From the NCBI GenBank assembly GCA_019112895.1, contig DXIM01000189.1:1-64000 (forward strand): a stretch of 64,000 bases of DNA, written 5' to 3'. This document shows positions 1-9,725 of the stretch, piece after piece. This stretch comes from Candidatus Stackebrandtia faecavium (GTDB lineage: Bacteria > Actinomycetota > Actinomycetes > Mycobacteriales > Micromonosporaceae). The position numbers were made by a program, and so were the translations under genes. Each line of letters opens with the position of its first letter. Positions within the stretch are counted from its first letter, which is position 1. Below the pieces are notes generated by a model. The model did no database searches, was not told the origin of the DNA, and saw nothing but the letters and a program-made list of their open reading frames with translations.

Positions 1-910
1 CACCGGTGCTGCGCAGATGGACGGTGCCATCCTGGTCGTTTCGGCCACGGACGGCCCGATGCCGCAGACCCGTGAGCACGTTCTGCTGGCCCGCCAGGTC
101 GGCGTGCCGTACATCGTTGTCGCTTTGAACAAGTCGGACATGGTCGACGACGACGAGATCATCGAACTGGTCGAGATGGAAGTCCGTGAACTTCTGTCCG
201 AGAACGAGTTCCCGGGCGACGACCTCCCGGTCGTCAAGGTCTCGGCGCTGAAGGCGCTCGAGGGCGACGAAGCCTGGGCCGAGAAGATTCTCGAGCTCAT
301 GACCGCCGTCGACGAGAGCGTTCCCGACCCCGAGCGTGAGATGGACAAGCCGTTCCTCATGCCGGTCGAAGACGTGTTCACCATCACCGGCCGCGGCACC
401 GTTGTCACCGGCCGTGTCGAGCGCGGTGTGCTTCTCCCGAACGAAGAGGTCGACATCGTCGGCATCAAGGAGAAGGGCCTCTCGACCAAGGTCACCGCGA
501 TCGAGATGTTCCGCAAGACCCTGGACGACGCGCGTGCAGGAGAGAACGTCGGCCTGCTGCTGCGTGGTACCAAGCGCGAAGAGGTCGAGCGTGGACAGGT
601 TGTCATCAAGCCGGGCACCACGACTCCGCACACGGAGTTCGAGGGCCAGGTTTACGTCCTGAGCAAGGACGAGGGAGGACGGCACACCCCGTTCTTCAAC
701 AACTACCGTCCTCAGTTCTACTTCCGTACGACTGACGTGACCGGTGTCGTGACCCTCCCCGAGGGCACCGACATGGTTATGCCTGGAGACAACACCTCCA
801 TGTCGGTTGAGCTGATTCAGCCGGTCGCCATGGAAGAGGGCCTGCTCTTCGCGATCCGCGAAGGTGGCCGCACCGTTGGTTCCGGCCGAGTCACCAAGGT
901 CGTCAAGTAA
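1..910 (+). CDS. tuf: Elongation factor Tu (5' end outside window)
   Basis: GTPase that carries aminoacyl-tRNA to the ribosomal A site. The frame is already open at base 2, so the N-terminal quarter (P-loop, switch I and II) lies upstream of the window. Visible are the guanine-specificity motif NKSD, the G5-like SALKALEG stretch, and complete beta-barrel domains 2 and 3 ending in GRVTKVVK, the usual C-terminus. In actinobacteria tuf closes the str operon (rpsL-rpsG-fusA-tuf) just before the S10 operon, which is the arrangement here. A perfect hairpin terminator follows within 15 nt of the stop. Identity is certain; only the start is missing. Confidence 0.98.
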   Translation, partial: TGAAQMDGAILVVSATDGPMPQTREHVLLARQVGVPYIVVALNKSDMVDDDEIIELVEMEVRELLSENEFPGDDLPVVKVSALKALEGDEAWAEKILELMTAVDESVPDPEREMDKPFLMPVEDVFTITGRGTVVTGRVERGVLLPNEEVDIVGIKEKGLSTKVTAIEMFRKTLDDARAGENVGLLLRGTKREEVERGQVVIKPGTTTPHTEFEGQVYVLSKDEGGRHTPFFNNYRPQFYFRTTDVTGVVTLPEGTDMVMPGDNTSMSVELIQPVAMEEGLLFAIREGGRTVGSGRVTKVVK

Positions 911-922
911 AGATGGTTTTGA

Positions 923-952
923 AGCGGCAGCCCGCACTTGCGGGCTGCCGCT
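923..952 (+). terminator. Hairpin terminator after tuf
   Basis: A perfect 13-bp G+C-rich stem (923-935 with 940-952) with a 4-nt loop starts 13 nt after the tuf stop. The 3' side is followed by only a weak T-rich tract (CTCTTA), as is common for actinobacterial terminators. Confidence 0.8.
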
Positions 953-1254
953 CTTACCTGAACAAATTGGTTCGAATTAGTACCACCGCCCCCGCGTTAA
1001 AGGGGCGCGAGCGGTACGGCATAATGAACAGGTTGCGTATGTGGGGGTCGGTCAGCGCTGTGTCCTTAGGGCACGCATGACTTCCCACCCGCGCCCAGCC
1101 ACACACTTGAGTGGTGTATAGGCGGGCGATCGGCGATAGAGCCAATCCTTCCCATATTTCCGTGGGACGGGGCTGGCCAAAGTTCGCGACACGCCCGACA
1201 GCGGGGCGCGGAGAAAGCGCCCGACAATCAGTGGGATTGAGAGTAGAAGGAACC
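953..1254 (+). promoter_or_regulatory. S10 operon promoter and leader region
   Basis: About 300 nt without a convincing gene between the tuf terminator and rpsJ. A possible promoter is GTTAAA (996-1001), an 18-nt spacer, then CATAAT (1020-1025). Nearer rpsJ are small hairpins: TCCCA/TGGGA at 1150-1167 and GGGCGC/GCGCCC at 1204-1222. A 9-nt direct repeat CGCCCGACA occurs at 1192-1200 and 1218-1226. A leader RNA controlling the operon is plausible by analogy with L4 control of S10 operons in other bacteria, but nothing here proves it. The rpsJ Shine-Dalgarno is AGAAGG just before 1250. Confidence 0.45.
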
Positions 1255-1563
1255 ATGGCGGGACAGAAGATCCGCATTCGGCTTAAGGCCTATGACCACG
1301 AAGTCGTGGACTCCTCGGCCCGCAAGATCGTCGAGACGGTAAACCGTACCGGCGCCAACATTGCGGGGCCAGTGCCGTTGCCGACTGAACTCAACCGTTT
1401 TTGCGTGATCCGGTCACCACACAAGTACAAGGACTCGCGCGAGCACTTCGAGATGCGCACACACAAGCGCCTCATCGACATCCTCGACCCGACGCCCAAA
1501 ACGGTGGATTCGCTCATGCGGCTCGACCTGCCGGCCGGTGTCGACATCGAGATCAAGCTGTAG
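1255..1563 (+). CDS. rpsJ: 30S ribosomal protein S10
   Basis: S10 (uS10) of the 30S head, also a partner of NusB in antitermination. The 102-residue product begins [15 protein letters not shown], the canonical actinobacterial start. The ATG at 1255 is chosen over upstream in-frame starts because it gives the family length and has AGAAGG about 6 nt upstream. Contains the conserved loop [14 protein letters not shown] (standard form PTKIERFTVLRSPH). First gene of the S10 operon, followed 12 nt later by rplC. Confidence 0.98.
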   Translation: MAGQKIRIRLKAYDHEVVDSSARKIVETVNRTGANIAGPVPLPTELNRFCVIRSPHKYKDSREHFEMRTHKRLIDILDPTPKTVDSLMRLDLPAGVDIEIKL

Positions 1564-1575
1564 GGATTCCACGAA

Positions 1576-2241
1576 ATGGACAGGCAAGTCAACGGGATCC
1601 TGGGTACCAAACTCGGTATGACCCAGGTCTGGGACGAAAACAACCGCGTTGTCCCGGTGACCGTGGTACAAGCAGGACCTTGCGTCGTGACGCAGGTCCG
1701 CACCGCGGACACCGACGGCTACTCGGCGGTGCAGCTCGCGTTCGGTCAAATCGACCCGCGGAAAGTGAATAAGCCGCTGAGCGGTCACTTCGCGAAAGCC
1801 GATGTGGCCCCACGTCGCCACACGGTCGAGCTGCGCACGACCGACGCGTCCGAGTACGGCATCGGTGACGAGATCACCGTCGACCGGTTCGAGAGCGGCA
1901 GCGTCGTCGATGTCACCGGCAAGACCAAAGGCAAGGGCTACGCCGGTGTCATGAAGCGACACGGCTTTTCCGGGCTCGGCGCCGGTCACGGTGTGCACCG
2001 CAAGCACCGTTCACCCGGCTCCATCGGTGGCTGCGCCACCCCTGGACGTGTCTTCAAAGGCATGCGTATGGCCGGCCGGATGGGTGGCGTGCGTCAGACC
2101 ACGCAGAACCTGACTGTGCACTCGGTCGATGCGGACAACAACTTGCTTCTCATCAAAGGCGCAGTTCCGGGAGCCACCGGCAGCCTGGTGCTCGTGCGCA
2201 ATGGTGTGAAAGCCAAAGCACAGAAGGGCGGTGCCGCATGA
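1576..2241 (+). CDS. rplC: 50S ribosomal protein L3
   Basis: L3 (uL3) binds 23S rRNA near the peptidyl-transferase centre and helps start 50S assembly. The 221-residue product has the N-terminal [13 protein letters not shown] motif, the central [14 protein letters not shown] stretch and [16 protein letters not shown], whose extended loop reaches the catalytic centre. Length is normal. The stop overlaps the rplD start by 4 nt (ATGA), indicating translational coupling. Confidence 0.98.
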   Translation: MDRQVNGILGTKLGMTQVWDENNRVVPVTVVQAGPCVVTQVRTADTDGYSAVQLAFGQIDPRKVNKPLSGHFAKADVAPRRHTVELRTTDASEYGIGDEITVDRFESGSVVDVTGKTKGKGYAGVMKRHGFSGLGAGHGVHRKHRSPGSIGGCATPGRVFKGMRMAGRMGGVRQTTQNLTVHSVDADNNLLLIKGAVPGATGSLVLVRNGVKAKAQKGGAA

Positions 2242-2894
2242 GCCTCGAGGTATCGGTTACCGACGCAGCCGGGAAGAAGACGAGCTCCGTCACACTGCCG
2301 GCCGAGATATTCGACTGCCCGGTGAACATCCCCCTGATGCACCAGGTCGTCAACGCTCAGTTGGCCGCGGCACGTCAGGGGACGCACGCGACCAAGACGC
2401 GTAGCCAGGTTGCCGGTGGTGGCAAGAAGCCTTACCGCCAGAAGGGAACGGGTCGCGCCCGTCAGGGTTCGATCCGCGCGCCGCAGTACGCCGGTGGTGG
2501 CGTTGTCCACGGCCCGCAGCCGCGCGACTACACGCAGCGGACCCCGAAGAAGATGAAGGCCGCCGCCCTGCGTAGCGCCTTGTCGGACCGGGCCGCCAAC
2601 AAGGTCGTGCACATCATCACTGAGCTGATCGATGGCGACACGCCGAAGACCAAAACGGCCCTCAGCGCTCTCCGCAACACGACGGAGCAGCGCCGGGTGC
2701 TGGTCGTATTGACTGGCGACGAGAACGTGGCATGGCGCAGCCTTCGCAACGAGCAGGCCGTCCACTTGCTGCGCCCGGACCAGCTCAACACGCACGACGT
2801 CTTGATCAACGACGCGTTGGTGTTCAGCAAGGCCGCCTACGACGCGTTCGTCAGCGGCAATAAAGCCAATGAGGCAGTGGAGGCTACGGCGTGA
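2238..2894 (+). CDS. rplD: 50S ribosomal protein L4
   Basis: L4 (uL4) is a primary 23S rRNA binder whose long loop lines the exit tunnel; in enterobacteria it also represses the S10 operon. The 218-residue product carries the tunnel loop ([19 protein letters not shown] followed by [12 protein letters not shown]). It overlaps rplC by 4 nt upstream and rplW by 4 nt downstream (GTGA), so rplC-rplD-rplW form one coupled block. Normal length. Confidence 0.98.
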   Translation: MSLEVSVTDAAGKKTSSVTLPAEIFDCPVNIPLMHQVVNAQLAAARQGTHATKTRSQVAGGGKKPYRQKGTGRARQGSIRAPQYAGGGVVHGPQPRDYTQRTPKKMKAAALRSALSDRAANKVVHIITELIDGDTPKTKTALSALRNTTEQRRVLVVLTGDENVAWRSLRNEQAVHLLRPDQLNTHDVLINDALVFSKAAYDAFVSGNKANEAVEATA

Positions 2895-3205
2895 GCACTG
2901 TGAGCATTCCTGACCCGCGCGATGTGATCATCAAGCCGGTCATCTCGGAGAAGAGCTACGGCCTTCTCGAGTACAACAAGTACACCTTCGAGGTCCACCC
3001 GGACGCGAACAAGACGCATATCAAAATTGCCGTGCAGCAGATCTTTGATGTCACGGTGGCAAGCGTCAACACGCTGAACCGGGCGGGCAAGCGCCGTCGC
3101 ACCCGCCAGGGATGGGGCAAGCGCAAGGACGTCAAGCACGCGATCGTGACGGTAGACGGCGACGCGTCCCGGCTGAGCGAAATCTTCGGCGGCACGGTCG
3201 CGTAG
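2891..3205 (+). CDS. rplW: 50S ribosomal protein L23
   Basis: L23 (uL23) sits at the exit-tunnel mouth and is the docking site for trigger factor and SRP. The 104-residue protein starts at a GTG overlapping the rplD stop. It contains the hallmark [15 protein letters not shown] and [17 protein letters not shown] segments. A second in-frame GTG four codons later is possible but less likely, given the coupling. Confidence 0.97.
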   Translation: MSTVSIPDPRDVIIKPVISEKSYGLLEYNKYTFEVHPDANKTHIKIAVQQIFDVTVASVNTLNRAGKRRRTRQGWGKRKDVKHAIVTVDGDASRLSEIFGGTVA

Positions 3206-3229
3206 CGGCCGCGAGACGGGATAGGAACT

Positions 3230-4069
3230 ATGAGTATCCGTAAACATAAGCCAACGACTCCGGGCCGTCGTGGTTCAAGTGGCGCCGACTTCGTCGAGGT
3301 CACCCGCGACACTCCTGAGAAATCGTTGATGCGTCCGCTGAGCAAATCCGGCGGCCGTAACTCGCGCGGCAAGATCACGTCGCGTCACCGCGGTGGAGGG
3401 CACAAGCGCTCCTACCGAGTGATCGACTTCCGTCGCGCCGACAAAGATGGCGTTCCGGCCAAGGTCGCCCACATCGAGTACGACCCGAACCGGACTTCGC
3501 GTATCGCTCTGCTGCACTACGTGGACGGCGAGAAGCGTTACATCGTGTGCCCGAAGGGCCTGAAGCAGGGCGCGAAGGTCGAGAACGGCCCGAACGCCGA
3601 CATCAAGCCCGGCAACAACCTCCCGCTGCGGAACATCCCCGTGGGTACCGTCGTTCACGCGGTCGAGCTGCGGCCGGGTGGCGGCGCGAAGCTGGGACGT
3701 TCGGCCGGTTCCGGGATCCAGTTGCTGGCTCGCGAAGGCAAGCACGCGCACCTGCGCATGCCGTCGGGCGAGATCCGGCTGGTCGAGGTCCGTTGCCGCG
3801 CCACCGTCGGTGAAGTCGGTAACGCCGAACAGATCAACATCAACTGGGGCAAGGCTGGCCGTTCGCGCTGGAAGGGACGTCGTCCCCACGTGCGTGGTGT
3901 CGTGATGAACCCGGTTGACCACCCACATGGTGGTGGTGAAGGTCGGACCTCTGGTGGACGTCACCCGGTGAGCCCGCAGGGTCGTCCCGAAGGTCGGACA
4001 CGTAATAAGAGCAAGCCAAGCGATCGGTTGATCGTCCGGCGCCGTTACGCCAACCGGAAGCGGAGTTAA
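3230..4069 (+). CDS. rplB: 50S ribosomal protein L2
   Basis: L2 (uL2), a primary rRNA-binding protein needed for subunit association and peptidyl-transferase activity. The 279-residue product has the [17 protein letters not shown]-terminal motif, the OB/SH3-like core and the invariant [14 protein letters not shown] segment with the functionally critical His. The usual basic C-terminus ([14 protein letters not shown]) is intact. ATG 3230 has AGGA upstream; rpsS follows after 5 nt. Confidence 0.98.
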   Translation: MSIRKHKPTTPGRRGSSGADFVEVTRDTPEKSLMRPLSKSGGRNSRGKITSRHRGGGHKRSYRVIDFRRADKDGVPAKVAHIEYDPNRTSRIALLHYVDGEKRYIVCPKGLKQGAKVENGPNADIKPGNNLPLRNIPVGTVVHAVELRPGGGAKLGRSAGSGIQLLAREGKHAHLRMPSGEIRLVEVRCRATVGEVGNAEQININWGKAGRSRWKGRRPHVRGVVMNPVDHPHGGGEGRTSGGRHPVSPQGRPEGRTRNKSKPSDRLIVRRRYANRKRS

Positions 4070-4074
4070 TCGAT

Positions 4075-4356
4075 ATGCCACGCAGTTTGAAAAAGGGCCC
4101 CTTCGTCGACGACCACCTTCAAAAGAAGGTGGACAAGGCGGTCGAAACGAAGAGCCGCAATGTGATCAAGACGTGGTCGCGTCGTTCGACCATCACTCCG
4201 GACATGCTGAACCTGACGATCGCGGTGCACGACGGCCGCAAACACGTTCCGGTTTTCATTTCGGAAAACATGGTTGGACACAAGCTGGGCGAGTTCGCGC
4301 TCACCCGCACGTTCCGCAGCCATGACAAGGATGACCGTAAAAGCCGCCGGCGTTAG
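4075..4356 (+). CDS. rpsS: 30S ribosomal protein S19
   Basis: S19 (uS19) of the 30S head contacts S13 and the A/P-site tRNAs. The 93-residue product begins [15 protein letters not shown] and contains [11 protein letters not shown] and [16 protein letters not shown], all diagnostic. A hairpin of 6 bp (TCCCCG/CGGGGA, 4363-4378) occupies the short spacer before rplV. Confidence 0.98.
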   Translation: MPRSLKKGPFVDDHLQKKVDKAVETKSRNVIKTWSRRSTITPDMLNLTIAVHDGRKHVPVFISENMVGHKLGEFALTRTFRSHDKDDRKSRRR

Positions 4357-4402
4357 CCGTGCTCCCCGTAGTCGGGGATGATCCAGCAAGTTAGGACAAA
4401 CG

Positions 4403-4870
4403 ATGGCAAGCATCGAGGCCGTAGCGGCCCCGGGCGCGCGGGCGGTGGCGCGGTACGTACGCGTTTCGCCTATGAAGGCGCGCCGTGTCGTCAACCTCGT
4501 TCGTGGCCTGCCCGCGAGTGAGGCCTTGACGGTGCTTCAGTTCGCTCCGCAGTCGGCCAGTGAGCCGGTGTACAAAGTGGTTGCGTCGGCGATCGCGAAC
4601 GCTGAGAACAACGAAAAGCTCGATCGTGAGTCGCTTTTGGTTGCCGAAGCGTACGTGGACGAAGGCCCGACGATGAAGCGTTACCGCCCGCGGGCGCACG
4701 GACGCGCATACCGGATTCGCAAGCGCACGAGTCACATCACGGTGGTCTTGGAAAGCGTGCAGGGCGACTCCTCGTCGGCGACGCCGAAGATGCGTCGTCC
4801 GAAGCGCCGTGCGGAGAAACCGGAGCAGGCGGAAGCCAAGACTGAGACCGCCGAGAAGGAGACCGAGTAA
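4403..4870 (+). CDS. rplV: 50S ribosomal protein L22
   Basis: L22 (uL22) spans the exit tunnel; its beta-hairpin ([16 protein letters not shown]) reaches the tunnel constriction targeted by macrolides. The 155-residue product is longer than the about 110-residue E. coli protein because of a charged C-terminal tail rich in Glu and Lys, common in actinobacteria. Its TAA stop shares one base with the rpsC ATG, so the two are coupled. Confidence 0.97.
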   Translation: MASIEAVAAPGARAVARYVRVSPMKARRVVNLVRGLPASEALTVLQFAPQSASEPVYKVVASAIANAENNEKLDRESLLVAEAYVDEGPTMKRYRPRAHGRAYRIRKRTSHITVVLESVQGDSSSATPKMRRPKRRAEKPEQAEAKTETAEKETE

Positions 4871-5658
4871 TGGGTCAAAAGATTCACCCACACGGGTACC
4901 GGCTCGGCGTTAGCGCTGGCTGGACCTCGCGTTGGTACGCCGACAAGAGCTACTCCGAGTATGTCGGCGAGGACGTCAAGATCCGTAACCTCATGTCGAA
5001 GGGCATGGAGCGTGCCGGCATCGCCGAGGTGGATATCGAACGCACCCGTGACCGGGTTCGCGTCGACATTCACACCGCCCGTCCCGGGATCGTGATTGGT
5101 CGTAAGGGCGCCGAGGCGGAGCGTCTGCGCGGGAAGCTGGAGAAGCTGACCGGCAAGCAGGTGCAGTTCAACATCATCGAGGTCAAGAACCCCGAATCGA
5201 ACGCACAGCTTGTGGCGCAGGGCATCGCAGAGCAGCTCGCGAGCCGCGTGAACTTCCGTCGCGCGATGCGTAAGTCGATCCAGTCGGCGATGCGCAACCC
5301 GACCGTCAAGGGAATCAAGGTTGCTTGCAGCGGCCGTCTCGGTGGTGCCGAGATGTCCCGCTCCGAGTTCTACCTCGAGGGTCAGGTCCCGCTGCACACG
5401 CTGCGTTCCAACATCGACTACGGCCTGTTTGAGGCCCGCACCTCCTTCGGCCGTATCGGCGTGAAGGTGTGGATCCACCTCGACGAGCAGCGCGCGTCGC
5501 GTCAACCGCAGGAGAACGTGCAGCGTCGTCGCGAAGGTGGCGGCCGTGGCGGTCGTGGCCGCGTTCGTTCAGGTTCGTCCGGAACCACTGGTACTGGTAC
5601 CGAAGCCGGGCGCGCCGCTTCGAGCGGTGCGACCCAAAAAACTGGTCAGGAGGGCTGA
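4870..5658 (+). CDS. rpsC: 30S ribosomal protein S3
   Basis: S3 (uS3) lines the mRNA entry site of the 30S subunit. The 262-residue product begins [13 protein letters not shown] and has the KH-domain motif [18 protein letters not shown], then the C-terminal S3 domain ([13 protein letters not shown]). Roughly the last 50 residues are a Gly/Arg/Ser/Thr-rich tail, typical of actinobacterial S3. The start overlaps the rplV stop by 1 nt. Confidence 0.98.
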   Translation: MGQKIHPHGYRLGVSAGWTSRWYADKSYSEYVGEDVKIRNLMSKGMERAGIAEVDIERTRDRVRVDIHTARPGIVIGRKGAEAERLRGKLEKLTGKQVQFNIIEVKNPESNAQLVAQGIAEQLASRVNFRRAMRKSIQSAMRNPTVKGIKVACSGRLGGAEMSRSEFYLEGQVPLHTLRSNIDYGLFEARTSFGRIGVKVWIHLDEQRASRQPQENVQRRREGGGRGGRGRVRSGSSGTTGTGTEAGRAASSGATQKTGQEG

Positions 5659-5663
5659 GCAAA

Positions 5664-6089
5664 ATGCTTATGCCACGTAAGCCTCCGAAGGGCTTCCGTA
5701 AGCCACACTCGCCGAGCCGTAGCGGCCGGGCGAAGGGTGGCACTCGGGTGACATTTGGTGAATTCGGTATCCAGGCTTTGGAGCCGGCCTACGTCACCAA
5801 CCGCCAGATCGAGGCGGCCCGTATTGCCATGACTCGTCACATTAAGCGTGGCGGTAAGGTGTGGATCAACATCTTCCCCGACCAGGCACTGACGAAGAAG
5901 CCCGCTGAAACGCGGATGGGATCCGGTAAGGGTTCGCCTGAATGGTGGATCGCCAACGTCAAGCCGGGCCGTGTGATGTTTGAGCTGTCGTTCCCTAACG
6001 AGACGACTGCCAAGGAAGCGATGCGTCGCGCGATTCACAAGCTCCCGATGAAGTGCCGGATTGTGACACGTGAAATGGGTGAGATGTGA
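5664..6089 (+). CDS. rplP: 50S ribosomal protein L16
   Basis: L16 (uL16) helps place tRNA in the A site and is added late in 50S assembly. ATG 5664 gives [17 protein letters not shown] and 141 residues, the family length; a longer in-frame extension overlaps rpsC and is rejected. Contains [18 protein letters not shown] and [14 protein letters not shown], the conserved L16 segments. The TGA stop overlaps the next start (ATG at 6089). Confidence 0.97.
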   Translation: MLMPRKPPKGFRKPHSPSRSGRAKGGTRVTFGEFGIQALEPAYVTNRQIEAARIAMTRHIKRGGKVWINIFPDQALTKKPAETRMGSGKGSPEWWIANVKPGRVMFELSFPNETTAKEAMRRAIHKLPMKCRIVTREMGEM

Positions 6090-6322
6090 TGGCCGCGGGT
6101 ATCGATTCCCCCGAGCTGCGCGAACTTTCCGATAAAGAACTGCGTACGCGGCTTCGGGAAAGCAAAGAAGAACTGTTTAATCTTCGGGTGCAGTCGGCAA
6201 CAGGTCAACTCGACAACAATCGTCGTTTGAGGACTGTCCGTCGTGACATCGCCCGGATCTACACGATCATGCGTGAGCGCGAGTTGGGTCTGTCCGCCGC
6301 GCCGACGGAGGTGGCCTCATGA
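6089..6322 (+). CDS. rpmC: 50S ribosomal protein L29
   Basis: L29 (uL29), a two-helix protein at the tunnel exit next to L23. With ATG 6089 the product is 77 residues, slightly longer than E. coli L29. Contains the conserved LREL(S)[15 protein letters not shown] and [13 protein letters not shown] segments. A GTG three bases upstream (6086) could also start; the ATG overlapping the rplP TGA is preferred. It overlaps rpsQ by 4 nt. Confidence 0.95.
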   Translation: MAAGIDSPELRELSDKELRTRLRESKEELFNLRVQSATGQLDNNRRLRTVRRDIARIYTIMRERELGLSAAPTEVAS

Positions 6323-6585
6323 GCGCGCAGGTGCGCACCACGACGCGCAAGGTCCGTGAAGGCCTTGTCGTCAGCGACAAAATGGACAAAACCGCGGTGG
6401 TCGAGGTCGAGGACCGGGTGAAGCACCCGCTCTACGGCAAGGTCATGCGTCGGACGAAGAAGTACAAGGTCCACGACGAAAGCAACGACTGCGGTGTCGG
6501 CGACCGGGTGCAGATCATGGAGACCCGACCGCTGTCAGCGACGAAACGCTGGCGGATCGTCGAGATCCTCGAGAAAGCCAAGTAA
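6319..6585 (+). CDS. rpsQ: 30S ribosomal protein S17
   Basis: S17 (uS17), an OB-fold primary 16S rRNA binder of the 30S body. The 88-residue product carries [40 protein letters not shown] and the C-terminal [16 protein letters not shown] motif, all standard. The start overlaps the rpmC stop (ATGA). Confidence 0.98.
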   Translation: MSAQVRTTTRKVREGLVVSDKMDKTAVVEVEDRVKHPLYGKVMRRTKKYKVHDESNDCGVGDRVQIMETRPLSATKRWRIVEILEKAK

Positions 6586-6597
6586 GGAGATCGCGAC

Positions 6598-6966
6598 GTG
6601 ATTCAGCAGGAGTCCCGGCTGCGAGTCGCCGACAACACCGGAGCACGTGAAGTGTTGTGCGTCCGGGTGCTGGGTGGCTCCGGTCGGCGTTATGCAGGCA
6701 TTGGGGACACCTTCGTAGGGGCCGTTAAAGAGGCCATCCCCGGCGCCAACATCAAAAAAGGCGACATTGTGAGGGCCGTGGTCGTGCGTGCCGCTAAGGA
6801 ACGTCGTCGGCCGGACGGTTCGTACATCAAGTTCGACGAGAACGCTGCCGTGCTGATCAAGGACGATGGCGAACCACGCGGCACCCGCATCTTCGGCCCG
6901 GTGGGCCGCGAGCTGCGCGACAAGCGGTACATGAAGATCATCTCCCTTGCGCCGGAGGTGTTGTAA
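6598..6966 (+). CDS. rplN: 50S ribosomal protein L14
   Basis: L14 (uL14) forms intersubunit bridges and is the site where the silencing factor RsfS binds. The 122-residue product begins with GTG ([19 protein letters not shown]) after an AGGAG Shine-Dalgarno. Contains [20 protein letters not shown] and the terminal [20 protein letters not shown] motif. Exactly the family length. Confidence 0.98.
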   Translation: MIQQESRLRVADNTGAREVLCVRVLGGSGRRYAGIGDTFVGAVKEAIPGANIKKGDIVRAVVVRAAKERRRPDGSYIKFDENAAVLIKDDGEPRGTRIFGPVGRELRDKRYMKIISLAPEVL

Positions 6967-6969
6967 CTA

Positions 6970-7284
6970 ATGAAGATCAAGAAGAACGACCGCGTCCGGG
7001 TCATCGCCGGCAAGGACAAGGGTTCAGAAGGCAAGGTCATCGAGACCTACCCCCTGAACGACCGTGTCCTCGTCGAAGGCGTTAACCGGATCACGAAACA
7101 CACGAAGGTCGGTCAGAGCAATCGGGGATCGCAGACGGGCGGAATCGTGACGCAAGAAGCGCCGATTCACGTTTCGAACGTGATGGTGCTCGATGCGGAC
7201 AACCAGCCCGCTCGGGTTGGCTACAACCGCGATGACGACGGCCGGAAGGTGCGGGTCTCGCGGCGTACAGGTAAGGAACTGTGA
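6970..7284 (+). CDS. rplX: 50S ribosomal protein L24
   Basis: L24 (uL24), an assembly-initiating 50S protein. The 104-residue product has an N-terminal KOW motif ([21 protein letters not shown]) and the conserved [16 protein letters not shown] segment. Only 3 nt separate it from rplN; its TGA stop overlaps the rplE ATG by one base. Confidence 0.98.
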   Translation: MKIKKNDRVRVIAGKDKGSEGKVIETYPLNDRVLVEGVNRITKHTKVGQSNRGSQTGGIVTQEAPIHVSNVMVLDADNQPARVGYNRDDDGRKVRVSRRTGKEL

Positions 7285-7853
7285 TGGCGACTGCGACCGA
7301 AACCAAAGTGACGCCGCGGCTCAAGGAGCGCTACCGCTCCGAGATCAAATCCGCCCTGAGCGAGCAGTTCAAGTACCCGAACACCATGCAGGTCCCGACG
7401 ATTCACAAGGTCGTCGTGAACATGGGTATGGGTGACGCTGCTCGCGACTCGAAGCTGATGAACGGCGCAATGAGCGACCTGGCGACCATCACCGGTCAAA
7501 AGCCGCAAATGCGCCGGGCACGCAAGTCGATCGCCCAGTTCAAACTGCGCGAAGGCATGCCCATCGGTGCGAAGGTGACCCTGCGCAACGACCGGATGTG
7601 GGAATTCCTCGACCGGCTGTTGTCGATCGCGTTGCCGCGTATTCGCGACTTTCGTGGCTTGTCCGACCGTCAGTTCGACGGCGCCGGCAACTACACGTTC
7701 GGTCTGACCGAACAGTCGGTGTTCCACGAGATCGACCAGGACAAGATCGACCGTGTCCGCGGTATGGACATCACGGTCGTGACCTCCGCGAAGACCGATG
7801 AGGAGGGCCGCGCTCTCCTTAAGCTGCTGGGCTTCCCATTTAAGGAGCAGTGA
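7284..7853 (+). CDS. rplE: 50S ribosomal protein L5
   Basis: L5 (uL5) binds 5S rRNA in the central protuberance. ATG 7284 gives 189 residues beginning [17 protein letters not shown]; a GTG one codon earlier is also possible. Contains [35 protein letters not shown] and the [19 protein letters not shown] motif. The rpsN start follows after 1 nt. Confidence 0.98.
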   Translation: MATATETKVTPRLKERYRSEIKSALSEQFKYPNTMQVPTIHKVVVNMGMGDAARDSKLMNGAMSDLATITGQKPQMRRARKSIAQFKLREGMPIGAKVTLRNDRMWEFLDRLLSIALPRIRDFRGLSDRQFDGAGNYTFGLTEQSVFHEIDQDKIDRVRGMDITVVTSAKTDEEGRALLKLLGFPFKEQ

Positions 7854-7854
7854 G

Positions 7855-8040
7855 ATGGCCAAGAAAGCGCTGATTCACAAGGCACAGCAGAAGCCGAAGT
7901 TTTCGACTCGTGCCTACACCCGTTGCCAGAAGTGCGGGCGGCCGAAAGCGGTTTACCGCAAGTTCGGTCTGTGCCGTGTGTGCATCCGCTCGATGGCGCA
8001 CCGGGGCGAGCTTCCCGGCGTCACCAAAGCTTCCTGGTAA
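7855..8040 (+). CDS. rpsN: 30S ribosomal protein S14, zinc-binding type Z
   Basis: S14 (uS14) of the 30S head in the short zinc-binding form (rpsZ type). The 61-residue product has two CxxC pairs, Cys24/Cys27 and Cys40/Cys43, that form the zinc ribbon. ATG 7855 gives [13 protein letters not shown], the standard start; a longer in-frame extension overlaps rplE and is rejected. Zinc-free S14 paralogs usually lie in zinc-regulated loci; none is in this window. Confidence 0.97.
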   Translation: MAKKALIHKAQQKPKFSTRAYTRCQKCGRPKAVYRKFGLCRVCIRSMAHRGELPGVTKASW

Positions 8041-8172
8041 AGATCTGTGGCGGCCGCGTCGAATCCACTCGGGTCCGGCGCGGCGCTTTAACGGATCACC
8101 TTTTTAATTCCATCTTTCGCCACAGGCCCGAGCACGCTCGGGAACCGGGGCGAGAAGGGTAATGCATAAGCA
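8041..8172 (+). promoter_or_regulatory. Structured spacer between rpsN and rpsH
   Basis: This 132-nt gap inside the spc operon has no gene. It can fold as a long-range stem CTGTGGCG (8045-8052) with CGCCACAG (8118-8125) enclosing about 65 nt, then a hairpin CCCGAG/CTCGGG (8127-8142). A T-run (CTTTTTAA) near 8100 follows an imperfect stem and could be a weak attenuator. AGAAGGG before 8160 is the rpsH Shine-Dalgarno. Function is inferred only from structure. Confidence 0.35.
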
Positions 8173-8580
8173 ATGACAATGACCGACCCGATCGCGGACA
8201 TGTTGACGCGCCTGCGGAACGCCAACCGGGCTTTCCACGAGGTCGTCGAAATGCCGCATTCGAAACTGAAGGCGAGCATCGCCGAAGTTTTGAAGCAAGA
8301 GGGTTACCTCGCGAACTGGCGGACGCTCGAGCCTGCGGAAGGCGAAGTTTCGAAGCGTCTCGTCATCGATCTGAAATTCGGTGATAACCGGGAGCGCAGC
8401 CTTGCGGGCGTGCGCCGGGTGTCGAAGCCGGGTCTTCGGGTGTATGCCAAGTCGACCGAACTGCCTCGCGTTCTGGGAGGCCTGGGTGTGGCGATCGTTT
8501 CGACCTCTCAGGGCCTTTTGACTGATCGTCAGGCCCGCAAACGTGGAGTTGGCGGGGAAGTCCTCGCCTACGTCTGGTAA
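8173..8580 (+). CDS. rpsH: 30S ribosomal protein S8
   Basis: S8 (uS8), a primary binder of the 16S central domain and the known autoregulator of the spc operon in E. coli. The 135-residue product begins [20 protein letters not shown] and ends with [11 protein letters not shown]; the [20 protein letters not shown] stretch is conserved. A second ATG two codons later (8179) is an alternative; 8173 is better spaced from the AGAAGGG. Confidence 0.97.
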   Translation: MTMTDPIADMLTRLRNANRAFHEVVEMPHSKLKASIAEVLKQEGYLANWRTLEPAEGEVSKRLVIDLKFGDNRERSLAGVRRVSKPGLRVYAKSTELPRVLGGLGVAIVSTSQGLLTDRQARKRGVGGEVLAYVW

Positions 8581-8595
8581 GGGAGGTAAGAAAAC

Positions 8596-9135
8596 ATGTC
8601 TCGTATCGGACACAAAGTCATTCCCGTTCCCAGCGGCGTCGATGTCTCGATCGCCGGCAGCGACGTGACCGTGAAGGGCCCCAAGGGCGAGCTCAAGCAG
8701 ACCCTGATCGACCCGATCTCGATCACGAAGCACGACGACGGCACGCTCGAACTGGTTCGTGGGGACGATGAACGTCGTTCCCGCGCGATGCACGGCCTGT
8801 GCCGTTCCCTGGTCGCGAACATGGTTCAGGGCGTCAGCGACGGATACAAGGTGAGCCTTGAGATCGCCGGCACCGGTTACCGCGTGCAGCAGAAGGGCTC
8901 GAACCTGGAGTTCGCGCTCGGCTTCTCGCACCCTGTCGTGATCGAGCCGCCGGAGGGCGTCACTTTCACCGTGGAAAAGCCGACGCTCTTCCACGTCGAA
9001 GGCATAGACAAGCAGGTTGTCGGCGAAATCGCCGCCAACATCCGCAAGCTTCGTCCGCCGGAGCCCTATAAGGGCAAGGGCGTCAAGTATGTGGGAGAGC
9101 AGATCCGTCGCAAGGCGGGGAAGGCAGGTAAGTAA
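8596..9135 (+). CDS. rplF: 50S ribosomal protein L6
   Basis: L6 (uL6) lies near the GTPase-associated centre. The 179-residue product begins [15 protein letters not shown] and has the two repeated alpha/beta domains, ending with [20 protein letters not shown], the hallmark L6 C-terminus. A GGAGG Shine-Dalgarno precedes ATG 8596. rplR follows with no spacer. Confidence 0.98.
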   Translation: MSRIGHKVIPVPSGVDVSIAGSDVTVKGPKGELKQTLIDPISITKHDDGTLELVRGDDERRSRAMHGLCRSLVANMVQGVSDGYKVSLEIAGTGYRVQQKGSNLEFALGFSHPVVIEPPEGVTFTVEKPTLFHVEGIDKQVVGEIAANIRKLRPPEPYKGKGVKYVGEQIRRKAGKAGK

Positions 9136-9531
9136 ATGTCGGCCACGCTTTCCAAACGGCGTAAGTCTGCGAACCCGAGCGAAGCCCGCCGGGTCGCACG
9201 GGGTCGTCGTCACTACCGCGTGCGTAAGGCGCTGCACGGTACCGCGCAGCGTCCGCGCCTGGTCGTGACCCGCTCCCTGAAGCATGTCGTTGCGCAGGTC
9301 ATCGACGACGATAAGGGCCACACGCTCGCGTCGGCCTCGTCGATGGACGCCTCGATCCGCAATAACGATGGTGACAAGAAAGCCGCCGCCACCGCGGTCG
9401 GCAAGCTCGTCGCGGAGCGGGCGAAAGCCGCCGGTGTCGAGACCGTAGTCTTCGACCGTGGCGGTAGCGCCTACCACGGCCGCGTCGCTTGCTTGGCGGA
9501 CGCGGCCCGCGAAGGCGGACTGTCGTTCTAG
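9136..9531 (+). CDS. rplR: 50S ribosomal protein L18
   Basis: L18 (uL18) binds 5S rRNA together with L5. The 131-residue product has the basic N-terminal segment ([19 protein letters not shown]), [20 protein letters not shown] and the terminal [24 protein letters not shown] motif. It starts immediately after the rplF stop. Unlike most actinobacteria, a 194-nt structured gap follows before rpsE. Confidence 0.98.
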   Translation: MSATLSKRRKSANPSEARRVARGRRHYRVRKALHGTAQRPRLVVTRSLKHVVAQVIDDDKGHTLASASSMDASIRNNDGDKKAAATAVGKLVAERAKAAGVETVVFDRGGSAYHGRVACLADAAREGGLSF

Positions 9532-9725
9532 AACACGTCGTGAATGGGCGGCCCATTTCGTGGCCGCCCATCTGCGGCGCCCAAGGCACTTGGGAACGCA
9601 ATTTCCGATAAGACGAATTCTCATCGGCGATGCAGGTGCGGTTTCGCCCGTACCACCCTTCTACGGGAGGGGAAGCGAGTCGGCATATGCCGGCGTTATA
9701 GCAAACAGATAGGAAGGTACGCCTC
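9532..9725 (+). promoter_or_regulatory. Structured spacer between rplR and rpsE
   Basis: A 194-nt gap without a gene inside the spc operon. The first element is a perfect 10-bp hairpin ATGGGCGGCC/GGCCGCCCAT (9544-9571) shortly after the rplR stop, without a T-run. Further small dyads are CCAAG/CTTGG (9581-9593), CCGAT/ATCGG (9605-9627) and the palindrome CGGCATATGCCG (9681-9692). The rpsE Shine-Dalgarno AGGAAGG is near 9712-9718. It may hold a partial terminator, an internal promoter or a leader; the sequence alone does not decide. Confidence 0.4.

Noticed and set aside
8104..9624. Minus-strand open frame of about 500 codons across rpsH-rplR
   Set aside because: Antisense to three certain ribosomal protein genes; no recognisable family.
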